Assembly: GCA_002359185.1 (NCBI GenBank)
Contig: DEML01000098.1
Coordinates: 21,003-84,766 of the forward strand
Direction: 5' to 3'
Length of the DNA: 63,764 bases
Source of the DNA: Planctomycetaceae bacterium UBA2671
GTDB taxonomy: Bacteria; Planctomycetota; Planctomycetia; Planctomycetales; Planctomycetaceae
In this document: positions 1 through 8,731 of the stretch, piece after piece
Position numbering within the stretch: the first letter of the stretch is position 1
Layout of the letters: the number at the start of each line of letters is the position of its first letter
Position numbers and translations under genes: made by a program
The notes under the pieces: model-generated
Databases searched by the model: none
Told to the model about the DNA's origin: nothing
What the model saw: the letters and a program-made list of their open reading frames with translations, nothing else

Positions 1-145
1 ATTCGGGGGCTTCTCTTCGAGAACGCCTCCGCCAGACTCGTTTTAATTACGTTCCTGTCGACAGGTTATCTGGAATGCGGTAGTTTGATGGCAGTTCGTA
101 TCTCGCTGTATGTCTTCAATCAAACATTGATAAGGTAATCGATCT

Positions 146-1423
146 ATGAATTCTCGGATGGGAAGACGTCACTTTTTAGCGGCATCGAGTACATTGGCTT
201 TGGGAGCGATTTCCTCACCAGCCTTCGCTCAGCAAAAGTTGCTAGGTGCCAAATCGGCCTGGTGGTGCTGGCGGGGTCCGAATGGAGATGGGACTTGTGA
301 TCAGACAGTATCGCACTCGCTGCAAAAAGACAAAATGAAGTGGGCGACTCCGGTGCCGGGTCGCGGACATGCTTCCGCCACCGTGACTGACGGTGCAATT
401 TATCTACCGACAGCCGATAAGGCTCAACAAACGCAGTCTGTGCTGGCGTTTAATCGAGCCGACGGAAAACCGTTATGGTCGCAGGTCATTCATCGGGGAG
501 GATTGAATCACAAGAATCATCCTAAGAATACAGAAGCAACGCCAACCATTGCTTTCGATGGAGAACGGCTCTTTGCCGTCTTTTTTAATGCAGACGCCAT
601 TCACCTGACTGCTCTCAATCCTCAGGGAGAAACGCTCTACCAGAAAACCCTCGGGACATACAAACCTGAAAAGTATCCCTACGGATATGCCCCCTCCCCC
701 ATCATTTACCAGAACTTTGTGCTGGTTGCAGCTGAGTATGAACTCGAAGCGTATATTGTGGCATTGGATCGAGCGACCGGTAACGAAATCTGGCGAATCA
801 AACGCCCCAACAATTATTCGTTTTCCCCGCCGATTGTCGCGCGTACCAGCGGACGGGATCAATTGGTCATCAGCGGAGCCAATCAGGTTGCCAGTTACGA
901 TCCGATGACCGGTCAACAATTGTGGACCACCGCAGCCACAACAGCAGCAACCTGCGGTTCGATAGTCTGGGATGAAGAACGGGTCTACGCCAGTGGAGGG
1001 TATCCGAAACCCGAAACGGTTTGCATTGCCTCAGATGGAACAGGCCGGGTGATCTGGAAAAACGACCAGAAGTGCTACGAACAATCGATGCTCTATCATG
1101 AGGGAGCCGTCTACTGCGTGAACGATACCGGCATCGCCTATTGCTGGCGTGCGAGTGATGGCGAAGTGATGTGGCGAGAACGCTTCGGCGGCCCCTACAG
1201 CAGTTCGCCAACATTAGCCAAAGATGTCATTCACGTTTTCAGCGAAGCGGGTGAACATTTTGCCTATCGACCGAATCCCGAACGCTTTGAACTTCTCGCT
1301 CGTGAGCAGGTTGCGACCGATGTATTTGCTTCGCCTTCGATTGTCGAGAATACGATGTATCTGCGAGTTGGAAATACAGGGCCTGATGGAGTCAGACAGG
1401 AGTATCTGGCTGCGTTGACGTAA
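146..1423 (+). CDS. Tat-exported PQQ-like beta-propeller protein
   Basis: This 425-residue protein begins with a twin-arginine signal (GRRHFLAASS, then a hydrophobic stretch ending SPAFA), so it is probably exported folded. The mature part opens with a W-x-W-R-G-P-N-G-D-G segment typical of planctomycete PQQ-like (outer-membrane BamB-like) propellers. Blade-like repeats of the form ALDRATGNEIW, SYDPMTGQQLW and RASDGEVMW follow. Such proteins carry the propeller fold, but whether this one binds PQQ or has any activity cannot be read from the sequence. An in-frame ATG at codon 5 is an alternative start. Upstream bases 1-145 hold no gene I can support. Confidence 0.85.
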   Translation: MNSRMGRRHFLAASSTLALGAISSPAFAQQKLLGAKSAWWCWRGPNGDGTCDQTVSHSLQKDKMKWATPVPGRGHASATVTDGAIYLPTADKAQQTQSVLAFNRADGKPLWSQVIHRGGLNHKNHPKNTEATPTIAFDGERLFAVFFNADAIHLTALNPQGETLYQKTLGTYKPEKYPYGYAPSPIIYQNFVLVAAEYELEAYIVALDRATGNEIWRIKRPNNYSFSPPIVARTSGRDQLVISGANQVASYDPMTGQQLWTTAATTAATCGSIVWDEERVYASGGYPKPETVCIASDGTGRVIWKNDQKCYEQSMLYHEGAVYCVNDTGIAYCWRASDGEVMWRERFGGPYSSSPTLAKDVIHVFSEAGEHFAYRPNPERFELLAREQVATDVFASPSIVENTMYLRVGNTGPDGVRQEYLAALT

Positions 1424-1621
1424 CGCCCTTTTTTACTTGAAATATCCATGGTGTGCAGTAATTGGTTTCGCGATATTACCTCATGATAAATATTTAAAAA
1501 ACCGGACATGTGAAACAGAATTCGCTCTCGATTTTTTTGAAAACCTGAGACAATACGGGTATCGTTAGATATCTCATATGCCACACATCTGTTGAAGCAT
1601 CCATTAGAGAAAGCCTGAGTT

Positions 1622-1762
1622 ATGAATACTGCATTGATGACAGACGACAAAGAACCGCGTACGGATACTGAGAAAAAGGAAGACGAAGAAAAAATCGATG
1701 AAGCCTCCGAAGAGTCATTTCCTGCCAGCGATCCTCCAGCTTTCAATCCGAGCCATTCCTAA
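1622..1762 (+). CDS. SFPASDPP-motif microprotein
   Basis: This short ORF encodes 46 residues, very acidic and lysine-rich in the middle (TEKKEDEEKIDEASEE) and ending in SFPASDPPAFNPSHS. The E-x-S-F-P-A-S-D-P-P signature recurs in many small bacterial proteins of unknown function, which is the main reason to believe the frame is coding. No strong Shine-Dalgarno sequence precedes it, as for many genes here. It ends 23 bases before the cyclodeaminase family gene on the same strand and may share its transcript. No domain beyond the motif is visible and no function can be assigned. Confidence 0.6.
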   Translation: MNTALMTDDKEPRTDTEKKEDEEKIDEASEESFPASDPPAFNPSHS

Positions 1763-1785
1763 GGAATCTTGAGGCAGGTTGAAAT

Positions 1786-2739
1786 ATGTCAGTAATCTTT
1801 CTGAGTGAAGATGATGTCCGGCAACTCGTTAACATGTCGGATGCCGTGAAGGTGACCGAGCAGGCTTTTCAGCATCTGGCGGAAGGGGAAGCGTTCAATC
1901 AATCGCGAGGTCGACTGCGTACCAACGATGTGATGTTACACGCACTCGCAGGAGTCGACCGGAAAGCCAATCAGCTGGGCTGGAAGATGTATACCACCAC
2001 ACGCAATGCCGCTCGATTTCTAGTCGGCATCTATGATGGAACTTCTGGAACTCTGGAGGCGTTAATCGAAGCGGATTATCTGGGACAGCTTCGCACAGGA
2101 GCAGCCTCAGGAGTGGCAACGAAGTATCTGTCCCGGCAAGATTCTCAAACCCTTGGACTAATCGGCACCGGCCTGCAGGCCCGTACTCAAGCCTGGGCGA
2201 TTGCCGAAGTTCGTCACTTAAAACAGATTCTCGTCTACGGCCGAAATGCAGAACGACGCGAAGCGTTTGCCAAACAACTCGCGGAGGATCTTTCCATCGA
2301 AGTCATTCCCTGCAAATCGGTCGAGCAGGTTGTCGAACCAGCCGATGTGATTGTCACGGCTACAATCAGCAAATCGCCCGTTTTTGAAGGCAAATGGCTC
2401 AAAGCAGGAACACACATCAATTCTGCTGGCTCCAACTTCCTGAAGAAAACAGAACTTGATCTGGAGACCCTGAAAAAGGCGGAGATCGTCACCTGCGATT
2501 CTCGAGATCAATGCCATCTTGAAGCTGGTGATTTTGTCGAGGCTCTTTCTCAAGGCATTCTCAGTTGGGAGAACATTGCTGAACTTTCCGACGTTGCGAC
2601 AGGCAAAGTTAGCCGTGAATCCGCTGAGCAGATTACGCTCTTCAAGTCCGTCGGACTGGGCATACAAGATGTCGCCCTCGGCTCTTTAGTTGTCGAACGA
2701 GCCAGGGACAGGAAAATGGGAATTGAATTGCCTTTCTAA
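1786..2739 (+). CDS. ornithine cyclodeaminase / mu-crystallin family NAD(P)-dependent enzyme
   Basis: The 317-residue product has the length and order of the ornithine cyclodeaminase / alanine dehydrogenase / mu-crystallin family. An N-terminal substrate domain carries the conserved lysine in GWKMYTT, followed by EADYLGQLRTGAASGVATKYL and a Rossmann dinucleotide motif GLIGTGLQAR at about residue 125. The downstream GSNFLKKTELD segment is also typical. Members deaminate or reduce small amino or imino acids with NAD(P)H. The actual substrate is not predictable, and no amino-acid pathway gene lies next to it. The GAGG-containing stretch about 15 bases upstream is a weak ribosome site. Confidence 0.85.
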   Translation: MSVIFLSEDDVRQLVNMSDAVKVTEQAFQHLAEGEAFNQSRGRLRTNDVMLHALAGVDRKANQLGWKMYTTTRNAARFLVGIYDGTSGTLEALIEADYLGQLRTGAASGVATKYLSRQDSQTLGLIGTGLQARTQAWAIAEVRHLKQILVYGRNAERREAFAKQLAEDLSIEVIPCKSVEQVVEPADVIVTATISKSPVFEGKWLKAGTHINSAGSNFLKKTELDLETLKKAEIVTCDSRDQCHLEAGDFVEALSQGILSWENIAELSDVATGKVSRESAEQITLFKSVGLGIQDVALGSLVVERARDRKMGIELPF

Positions 2740-2945
2740 AATGTGACCGACTTCAAGGTAACGAGTTTTTGGTTAATCACAGAATTCCCTCAGTGCGCAA
2801 CGACTTTTCCAATATCAATTCCAAGGGAATGCTTTATGATAATAGAAATAGTAAATGAGTCAGGGATGATTTGACTTCAAGTAAGGTGCTTCATGCGAGA
2901 ATTAAGTTTCCTGAAGTGCAAAAATATTTTGATGGAGTGAATTCA

Positions 2946-4406
2946 ATGCGTGTTCACAATTTAGCACACTCAGGGCTTGTCCTTTTCTGCCTTCTCGGGA
3001 TGACAATCATTCCGCTAGATAATTTGTCGGCTCAAGGAAAAAAAGAGGCTGGCAAAAATGATCATGAACCGAAGAAGTCGAAATTCGATCAACCTGCAGA
3101 TGTGCCCTCCAAACAGTTGCAATACGATGCAAAAACAAATCGCTGGTATTTTGATGAGCCGAGTTCTACGCCTGTCCAGCCTCAGCTCGGCCCGATTCTC
3201 ACGCCTCCTCAATTCGATAACAGACAAAATAATTTCCCTCCTTCCAATAATTCCAACAACTTCAATAACCCTGGTAACAACACCCTGTTCACACCACCCG
3301 GACAAACCTATAACAATCCTCCAACATTCAACTGGGGTGGTACTGTTTCTCCCCCCTCAAACACTCAATACCCGGGAGGCTATCAACCAGGTTATCAACC
3401 TAACTTCCAACCGGGGGGAGTGGTCGGAAATGATCCTTACCGCTATCAGACGCTCGCGACTCAACTGCGTTCCAATATGAGCTATTTGCAGGCTCTTTCC
3501 ATACGGGAAAATATGTCTCGCGAACAGTCCCAGTTGATTGAAGTGGCCCGTCAACATGCCGATCAATTTGCGGACCTAATCATTCGAGGAGCAGACTACA
3601 ATCGATTGCGAGCCGAATATGGGGCGTTTGATCAAGCCTGGCATCCGGCTGCTCGTTTATTTGCAGAGGGGCCGTATTCAAACCGAATGCTCTATGTCGT
3701 GAACTCGATCAACCAAATTGATAATACGTTTCATGCCGAGATGCATTTCGAGCAGGCGAATTCTTACAACCGCGATCAGGTAAGCAGACTGGCTGATGAA
3801 CTGGCGGGACTGACCGCTCAACTTGTTCGAGAGAATCGCTACGGCGGGATCGCACTCGATGAACGGGGACGCCATTATCCGGGAATTCTTGCACAGGCAG
3901 CCAATTCTTTTCAGAACACCGTTCGCCGGGACGGCGACTATGACGATGTCGCCCGCGCTTTCCAGCAGGTCGATTCTGCCTGGGCAAACTTAAGTTCTTC
4001 GCTCTATCAGACACCGAATTTCGGTTTACAAAACTGGCAAACCGGACGCCGGATTTTTCAGGTGATGCACGATCTTCGCGATGAGCTAACGGTCGCACCC
4101 ACGAACCAACCGCACAACGATTTGACGCAAATTGTCGAACAATTGCAGATCGAATCGCAGCGTATTCTACAACTAACCCGCGAGCAGAATAATCGCCGAG
4201 CAGCTTATGCGGCATGGGCCTTTGCTCAAGACTGCCAGGACCTGAGCATCGCAATCTCCTCCGGCTATGGCAGTTTTCATCGTCAGATCCCTCAAACTCT
4301 GGCAGCCTGGTCCGAAATCCGACAACTCCTCGACGGCCAGCAATTTGTGCAGCCGATTCAGATTGTCGAACGGAATTTGAGAGTGCTGGAGTCGTTAAAT
4401 AATTGA
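2946..4406 (+). CDS. secreted protein with Asn/Pro-rich linker and helical C-terminal domain
   Basis: I place the start at the ATG preceded by GGAG rather than at an upstream TTG, because the residues that follow form a clean signal peptide (hydrophobic FCLLGMTIIPL, cleavage near LSAQ). The mature protein has a charged stretch, then a low-complexity Asn/Pro/Gly/Gln region (about residues 75-175 with NNSNNFNNPGNN and GYQPGYQPNFQPGG). A helical, glutamine-rich region follows to the end. No enzymatic motif is recognisable. The linker plus helical layout suggests an extracytoplasmic structural or surface protein. It stands alone between unrelated genes. Confidence 0.7.
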   Translation: MRVHNLAHSGLVLFCLLGMTIIPLDNLSAQGKKEAGKNDHEPKKSKFDQPADVPSKQLQYDAKTNRWYFDEPSSTPVQPQLGPILTPPQFDNRQNNFPPSNNSNNFNNPGNNTLFTPPGQTYNNPPTFNWGGTVSPPSNTQYPGGYQPGYQPNFQPGGVVGNDPYRYQTLATQLRSNMSYLQALSIRENMSREQSQLIEVARQHADQFADLIIRGADYNRLRAEYGAFDQAWHPAARLFAEGPYSNRMLYVVNSINQIDNTFHAEMHFEQANSYNRDQVSRLADELAGLTAQLVRENRYGGIALDERGRHYPGILAQAANSFQNTVRRDGDYDDVARAFQQVDSAWANLSSSLYQTPNFGLQNWQTGRRIFQVMHDLRDELTVAPTNQPHNDLTQIVEQLQIESQRILQLTREQNNRRAAYAAWAFAQDCQDLSIAISSGYGSFHRQIPQTLAAWSEIRQLLDGQQFVQPIQIVERNLRVLESLNN

Positions 4407-4423
4407 TTCTATTCAGATATGCT

Positions 4424-4714
4424 CTATAGAAGATCCGGAAAATGACGAGCTCCGTGTAAGACCCGGTATATTTCGAGGTCATCATCAACAAGGGAATAAA
4501 AGATTGCATATTTTCCGACAGGAAAGCAACGTAATCCTACGCGTTAATGATCCTGTCTGATCCCAATTCCCGGCGTCTTCGCCAATTGCAGAAATGCTGA
4601 ATTGAATCGATCAACCATTTTATCAACGGAAGTGGGTCTCTGACGGGCAATGTATTCCCAGATATCAAGTATATCCTGTCTGGCTTTGACAGTGAGCAGA
4701 ATCTGTCTGTTCAT
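4424..4714 (-). pseudogene. ParE/RelE-type toxin gene with in-frame stop
   Basis: Reading the minus strand from 4714 gives MNRQILLTVKARQDILDIW, EYIARQRPTSVDKMVDRF and FLQLAKTPGIGIRQDH, a clear ParE-like start. A TAA at 4544-4546 (codon 57) then interrupts it. The same frame continues without any shift through RVGLRCFPVGKYAIFYS and DLEIYRVLHGARHFPDLL, which is the expected ParE C-terminus, and ends at TAG 4424-4426. So a single nonsense codon splits an otherwise full 96-residue toxin. The ATG overlaps the antitoxin stop (ATGA), as in functional pairs. A translated 56-residue N-terminal fragment would lack the active C-terminal strand. Confidence 0.8.
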
Positions 4715-4976
4715 GGAGTATCAGTTTGCTTATTCAGCAATTGCCGACCAGTTGCTTTAATTTCGTCAGGATTCCAGTTGACAAATTCATCTCGTTCGGC
4801 ATTTTCAAATCCGATATTTAATTCTCGGAACAGAACTTCATCATTCAGTCCAATCCACTCTAAAAAGAAACTTTTTTCATGAGTATGTAATCGTCACCAT
4901 GAATCATTCCTTCGCTGGAATCGAGTGCCTGGGACTGTTCCGGTGTCAAATTTGGGATTTCGTGGTTGGTATTCAT
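4711..4976 (-). pseudogene. antitoxin gene of the ParE-type pair, frameshifted
   Basis: From ATG 4976 the frame reads MNTNHEIPNLTPEQSQALD then SSEGMIHGDDYILMKK, and stops soon after. Shifting frame at the run of six A (plus-strand T 4872-4877) restores SFFLEWIGLNDEVLFREL and NIGFENAERDEFVNWNPDE, then IKATGRQLLNKQTDTP and TGA. Adding one A would give one 88-residue antitoxin ending in the W-N-P-D-E-I-K-A-x-G-R tail seen in antitoxins of ParE partners. The stop overlaps the toxin ATG. The homopolymer position means a sequencing error is possible, but the toxin's separate nonsense codon makes real decay likely. Confidence 0.75.
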
Positions 4977-5027
4977 TTTTATATTTTATAAGTCACTAAG
5001 CCAAAATTCCATATTATTTTCAGAAAT

Positions 5028-6044
5028 TCAACCCAGCGGATAGGGATACTTCGCTGTAATCTCATCAAGCCGTTTCAGTGTCGAATCATCAAGAATGAAG
5101 TCGCAGGCGGGAAGAATTTCATCGAGTTGAGCCAGCGAATTGGCACCGATGATGGTTGAGGCAACGAAGTCGTGTTGTTTACTCCAGCAGGTGGCTAATG
5201 TTGCTGGAGTGATTCCAAGTTCCTGAGCCAATTCGCACAACTCTTTCGTGGTGGCCAACGATTTTTCGTTAACAAATCGCCGGACCATCACCTGCTGTCG
5301 TTCTCCTTTTTGCATATATGCCGAGAAGCGTGCTCCTTCCGGAAATTTTCCATCGAGATATTTCCCTGTCAGCACACCGCCCCCTATGGGTGAATAAGGC
5401 AGACAACTGATTTCCTCCCGCCGGCAAATCTCAGCCAGTGAATCTTCGAAACGGCGATTAATCAGGCTGAAATTATTCTGGATCGATTCGTATCGGACAG
5501 TTCCAGACAGCTCAGCCGCTGATAACGATTTCATCACTCCCCAGGGAGTTTCATTGCTGCAGCCGACGTAGCGGACTTTGCCTTCATGGACGAGTTCATC
5601 GAGAACTTCGAGTGTCTGCTCATATGGAAAATCGGGATCGGGCCAGTGAGTTTGATACAGGTCGACATAATCGGTTTGCAACCTGCGGAGTGAACCTTCA
5701 ATCGCTTTGCGGATATGATGTCGATCGATACATGTATAGCCTTCGCGGACGGGAGGGACGAACCAGCCGTGACCTGGTCCGCAGAATTTTGTGGCAATCT
5801 GCAGAGCATCACGTGATTTCGTTTTCATCCAGCGACCGACGATTTCTTCGGTCCGGTGCACCCACTCTTTTTCGGGCGGAACGGGATAAATCTCAGCGGC
5901 ATCCAGAAAATTAATTCCAGCATCGAAAGCTCGATCCATAATCCGGAATGCTTCAGCTTCATCGCAGGTTGAGCCGAAGGTCATTGTTCCGAGACAAATG
6001 TCTGAGACGACTAATGATGTTTGTCCAATGCGTCGACGTTCCAT
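5028..6044 (-). CDS. aldo/keto reductase
   Basis: A TIM-barrel NAD(P)H-dependent oxidoreductase of about 338 residues from the chosen start (MERRRIGQTSLVVSD). A further in-frame ATG lies eight codons upstream. The catalytic tetrad is visible: Asp and Tyr in FLDAAEIYP, Lys in IATKFCGP and His in LYQTHWPDP. The CLGTMTFG N-terminus and the DPDFPYEQTLEVLDELV and VGCSNETPWGV segments match the AKR group resembling YajO and Tas. It would reduce aldehydes or ketones in the cytoplasm, and its substrate is unknown. It is transcribed alone, away from the gene to its right. Confidence 0.9.
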   Translation of the reverse strand: MERRRIGQTSLVVSDICLGTMTFGSTCDEAEAFRIMDRAFDAGINFLDAAEIYPVPPEKEWVHRTEEIVGRWMKTKSRDALQIATKFCGPGHGWFVPPVREGYTCIDRHHIRKAIEGSLRRLQTDYVDLYQTHWPDPDFPYEQTLEVLDELVHEGKVRYVGCSNETPWGVMKSLSAAELSGTVRYESIQNNFSLINRRFEDSLAEICRREEISCLPYSPIGGGVLTGKYLDGKFPEGARFSAYMQKGERQQVMVRRFVNEKSLATTKELCELAQELGITPATLATCWSKQHDFVASTIIGANSLAQLDEILPACDFILDDSTLKRLDEITAKYPYPLG

Positions 6045-6307
6045 GAGCACTCTTTTCGTGTGTTTCAATTATTCGATAATCGTTGGGCCAGTTATAATTG
6101 ATAATGCCTGAATCTAAAGAATTTCAGCAAAGATCGCAAAGCGATCGACAATTCTCAGGTAAGTCGTGTCTTTCAATGCAGTTGCAGCTGAATTGAATTC
6201 ATTTTCAAAGTGCCAGAGATCGCTTTTCTGGATGACCGCGCACCGCTTCACTGTTATGATAGACAGACTAGAATTTTTGGATTCCTCTGAACAGAACAGT
6301 GAATACT

Positions 6308-8731
6308 ATGGTGAATCATAACTCCCTGCTGAAACGAGTGATGATTTTTCTGATCGTCGGTGGCCTGTTGGCCTCTTCGAGCAGACTTGGCATCGCGCAG
6401 GATGAATTATCAGCAGAAAATGTGCTGGCCGCGATTCAGAAAGGGCGACGCTACCTGATCAGTCAACAACTTCCTGATGGAAGTTGGAGTACGGACACCG
6501 CTTCCCCCTATAAAATCGGGATTTCATCCCTCTGCCTGCTCTCGTTGATGAACTCTGGCCTCACATCCGATGATCCTGCAATTTCACGTGGATTAAAATG
6601 GCTCCGTCAACAGAAGCCGACCTTAACCTACGAAATTTCGTTAATGATCATGGCTCTGACGACTGCGAAAGAGGGAGCCAAAGACAGCCTGCTTGTTTTC
6701 AGTCTCGCTCAACAATTGGAGAAAGGTCAGCAACAGACTGGAAAAGACAAAGGAGGCTGGGGGTATTCAAATACTGGAAATGCAGGCAGCGGGACCCCGG
6801 ATCGTAGTAATACACAATATGCCATACTTGGCCTGCGTGATGCGGCTTATTACGGGACTCCTGTCGATCGCAAAGTGTGGGAGGGAGTTCGCCAATATTG
6901 GGAAAGCAGTCAACTTCCTGATGGTGGCTGGAATTATCGTCAGGATGACGGTCGTCAGAGCTACGGCAGCATGACGGTCGCCGGGATTGCCTCGCTTTCA
7001 ATTGCCGCTGCTTTTCTGAAATCGAGTGAAGATACCAATCCTGATGGAACGCCGATTTGCTGCCAGCCTCCTGAACCTGACGAGGCTCTCGAACGTGCTT
7101 TCCGATGGATGGCTCGAAACTTTTCCGTACAGACAAATCCACTTTACGACAGCTGGTGGCTGTATTATTTGTATGGCCTCGAACGCTCCGGACGCTTGAG
7201 TGGTCGTCGTTTCTTTGGAACTCACGACTGGTATCGCGAAGGGGCGCGGGTTCTGCTGGCTCGTCAGTCAAAACGGGATGGTTCCTGGAGGGGCGAAAGT
7301 AGTATGGAAGTTCAGCCGAATATTGGAACCCCACTCGCATTACTGTTCCTCTCCAAGGGTCTGGCCCCCGTGATGATCAACAAAATGAAGCTGGGACCTC
7401 GTGATCCCGATAATGCGGAAGTTGTGATTGGAGATTTGTGGAACCGCCACCCGAAAGATGTCCGGAATCTTGTCGAACATATCAGCACACTACCTAAATG
7501 GCCCAAGTTATTGACATGGCAAACGCTTGATTTTGATAAAGCGGTTGCAAACCAGAATGTACAGGAAGTTCTGCAGGCTCCGATCCTGTTTGTGACATCC
7601 GAAAATGACCTGAATGATTTGATGACTGATCAGCATGTTGATCTATTGAGAGAATACTTGATCAATGGTGGATTTCTGTTTGTCGCACGCGGGTGTGAAA
7701 GCAAATCGTTTGAAGAGGGGCTCCGTCGCTTAGTTCAAAGACTTTACCCCGATGGCCTCAATGATTTGATGCCACTCGCAGAAACGCATCCGGTTTATCG
7801 CAGTGAATATCTGTTAGATCCTGCCAACGTGCCCTTGCAGGGAGTTGATGTGGGATGTCGAACCGCCATCATCTACTCGCCGGAAGATCTCGGATGCCTG
7901 TGGGATAAACGCATGGTGGTCGATCCTCCCGAACGAAAACAGGATATCAAAACCGCAATCGCCCGCAGCTTGCGGATTGGGGTGAATGTAGTCGCCTATG
8001 TCACCGGTCGTGAGCCGCCGAATAAACTCGATGAGCAACAACTTGTCAGTACCGAAGATGACACCGACACCCTGCGAGGGATTCTCAGCATCGCCAAGCT
8101 GAGACATTCCGGAGATTGGGATGCGGCTCCGAATGCCATCAAAAAACTACTCCTCACTTTAGAAAAGTCCTTTGGTGTTGTCGCGGGAACACAGCCCTAC
8201 AAAATCCCGGCTGGTGACCCCGAACTCTATCGGTTCACCCTGCTTTACATGCACGGCCAGAGAAATTTTGAGCTCTCTCCCGACGAGATTCGCAATGTCC
8301 GTAAGTACCTCGAAAGCGGTGGTGTTCTGTTTGCAGATGCCTGCTGCGGGGCTCCCAAGTTTGATGCCAGTTTTCGAGATTTGATGCAGCGTATGTTCCC
8401 GGATGCTCCACTGGAACGGATTCCTGTCGATCATGAATTATTCTCGCAGGCGATCGGACACAACCTGGAATCTGTCAAACGACGAGCTCCTTCCAACGAC
8501 CAGAACGATCAGGCCTTGAATCCGGTGGAACGGGAAGGGCCTCCGTTTTTAGAGGGGATATCTCTGAACGGGCGATACGCAGTTGTGTATAGCAAATACG
8601 ATATCTCCTGTGCCCTCGAAAAACAGACCTCTCTTTCCTGCATCGGCTATTCCCCCGATGATGCCGCGAAAATTGCGATGAATGTCGTCCTCTATTCCGT
8701 CCTGCAGGACGTCACCCCCAACGAACCGTAA
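6308..8731 (+). CDS. secreted alpha-toroid protein with two DUF4159 domains
   Basis: The ATG at 6308 fits a signal peptide (VMIFLIVGGLLASSSRLGIAQ) better than the GTG nine bases earlier. The N-terminal 350 residues contain repeats of the prenyltransferase/squalene-cyclase toroid type: QLPDGSWS, GGWGYS, QLPDGGWNYR and SKRDGSWRG. This is followed by two DUF4159-like domains, one around VTSENDLNDLMTDQ with GGFLFVARGCESKSF, the other at FTLLYMHGQRNFELS with GGVLFADACCGAPKFD. DUF4159 proteins are common in planctomycetes and have no proven role. The stop overlaps the next ATG (TAATG), so the two are probably translated together. Confidence 0.85.
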   Translation: MVNHNSLLKRVMIFLIVGGLLASSSRLGIAQDELSAENVLAAIQKGRRYLISQQLPDGSWSTDTASPYKIGISSLCLLSLMNSGLTSDDPAISRGLKWLRQQKPTLTYEISLMIMALTTAKEGAKDSLLVFSLAQQLEKGQQQTGKDKGGWGYSNTGNAGSGTPDRSNTQYAILGLRDAAYYGTPVDRKVWEGVRQYWESSQLPDGGWNYRQDDGRQSYGSMTVAGIASLSIAAAFLKSSEDTNPDGTPICCQPPEPDEALERAFRWMARNFSVQTNPLYDSWWLYYLYGLERSGRLSGRRFFGTHDWYREGARVLLARQSKRDGSWRGESSMEVQPNIGTPLALLFLSKGLAPVMINKMKLGPRDPDNAEVVIGDLWNRHPKDVRNLVEHISTLPKWPKLLTWQTLDFDKAVANQNVQEVLQAPILFVTSENDLNDLMTDQHVDLLREYLINGGFLFVARGCESKSFEEGLRRLVQRLYPDGLNDLMPLAETHPVYRSEYLLDPANVPLQGVDVGCRTAIIYSPEDLGCLWDKRMVVDPPERKQDIKTAIARSLRIGVNVVAYVTGREPPNKLDEQQLVSTEDDTDTLRGILSIAKLRHSGDWDAAPNAIKKLLLTLEKSFGVVAGTQPYKIPAGDPELYRFTLLYMHGQRNFELSPDEIRNVRKYLESGGVLFADACCGAPKFDASFRDLMQRMFPDAPLERIPVDHELFSQAIGHNLESVKRRAPSNDQNDQALNPVEREGPPFLEGISLNGRYAVVYSKYDISCALEKQTSLSCIGYSPDDAAKIAMNVVLYSVLQDVTPNEP

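Noticed and set aside
3709..4509. 266-residue ORF antisense to the secreted Asn/Pro-rich protein
   Set aside because: It is a shadow frame. The real minus-strand coding here is the toxin remnant at 4424-4714 in another frame.
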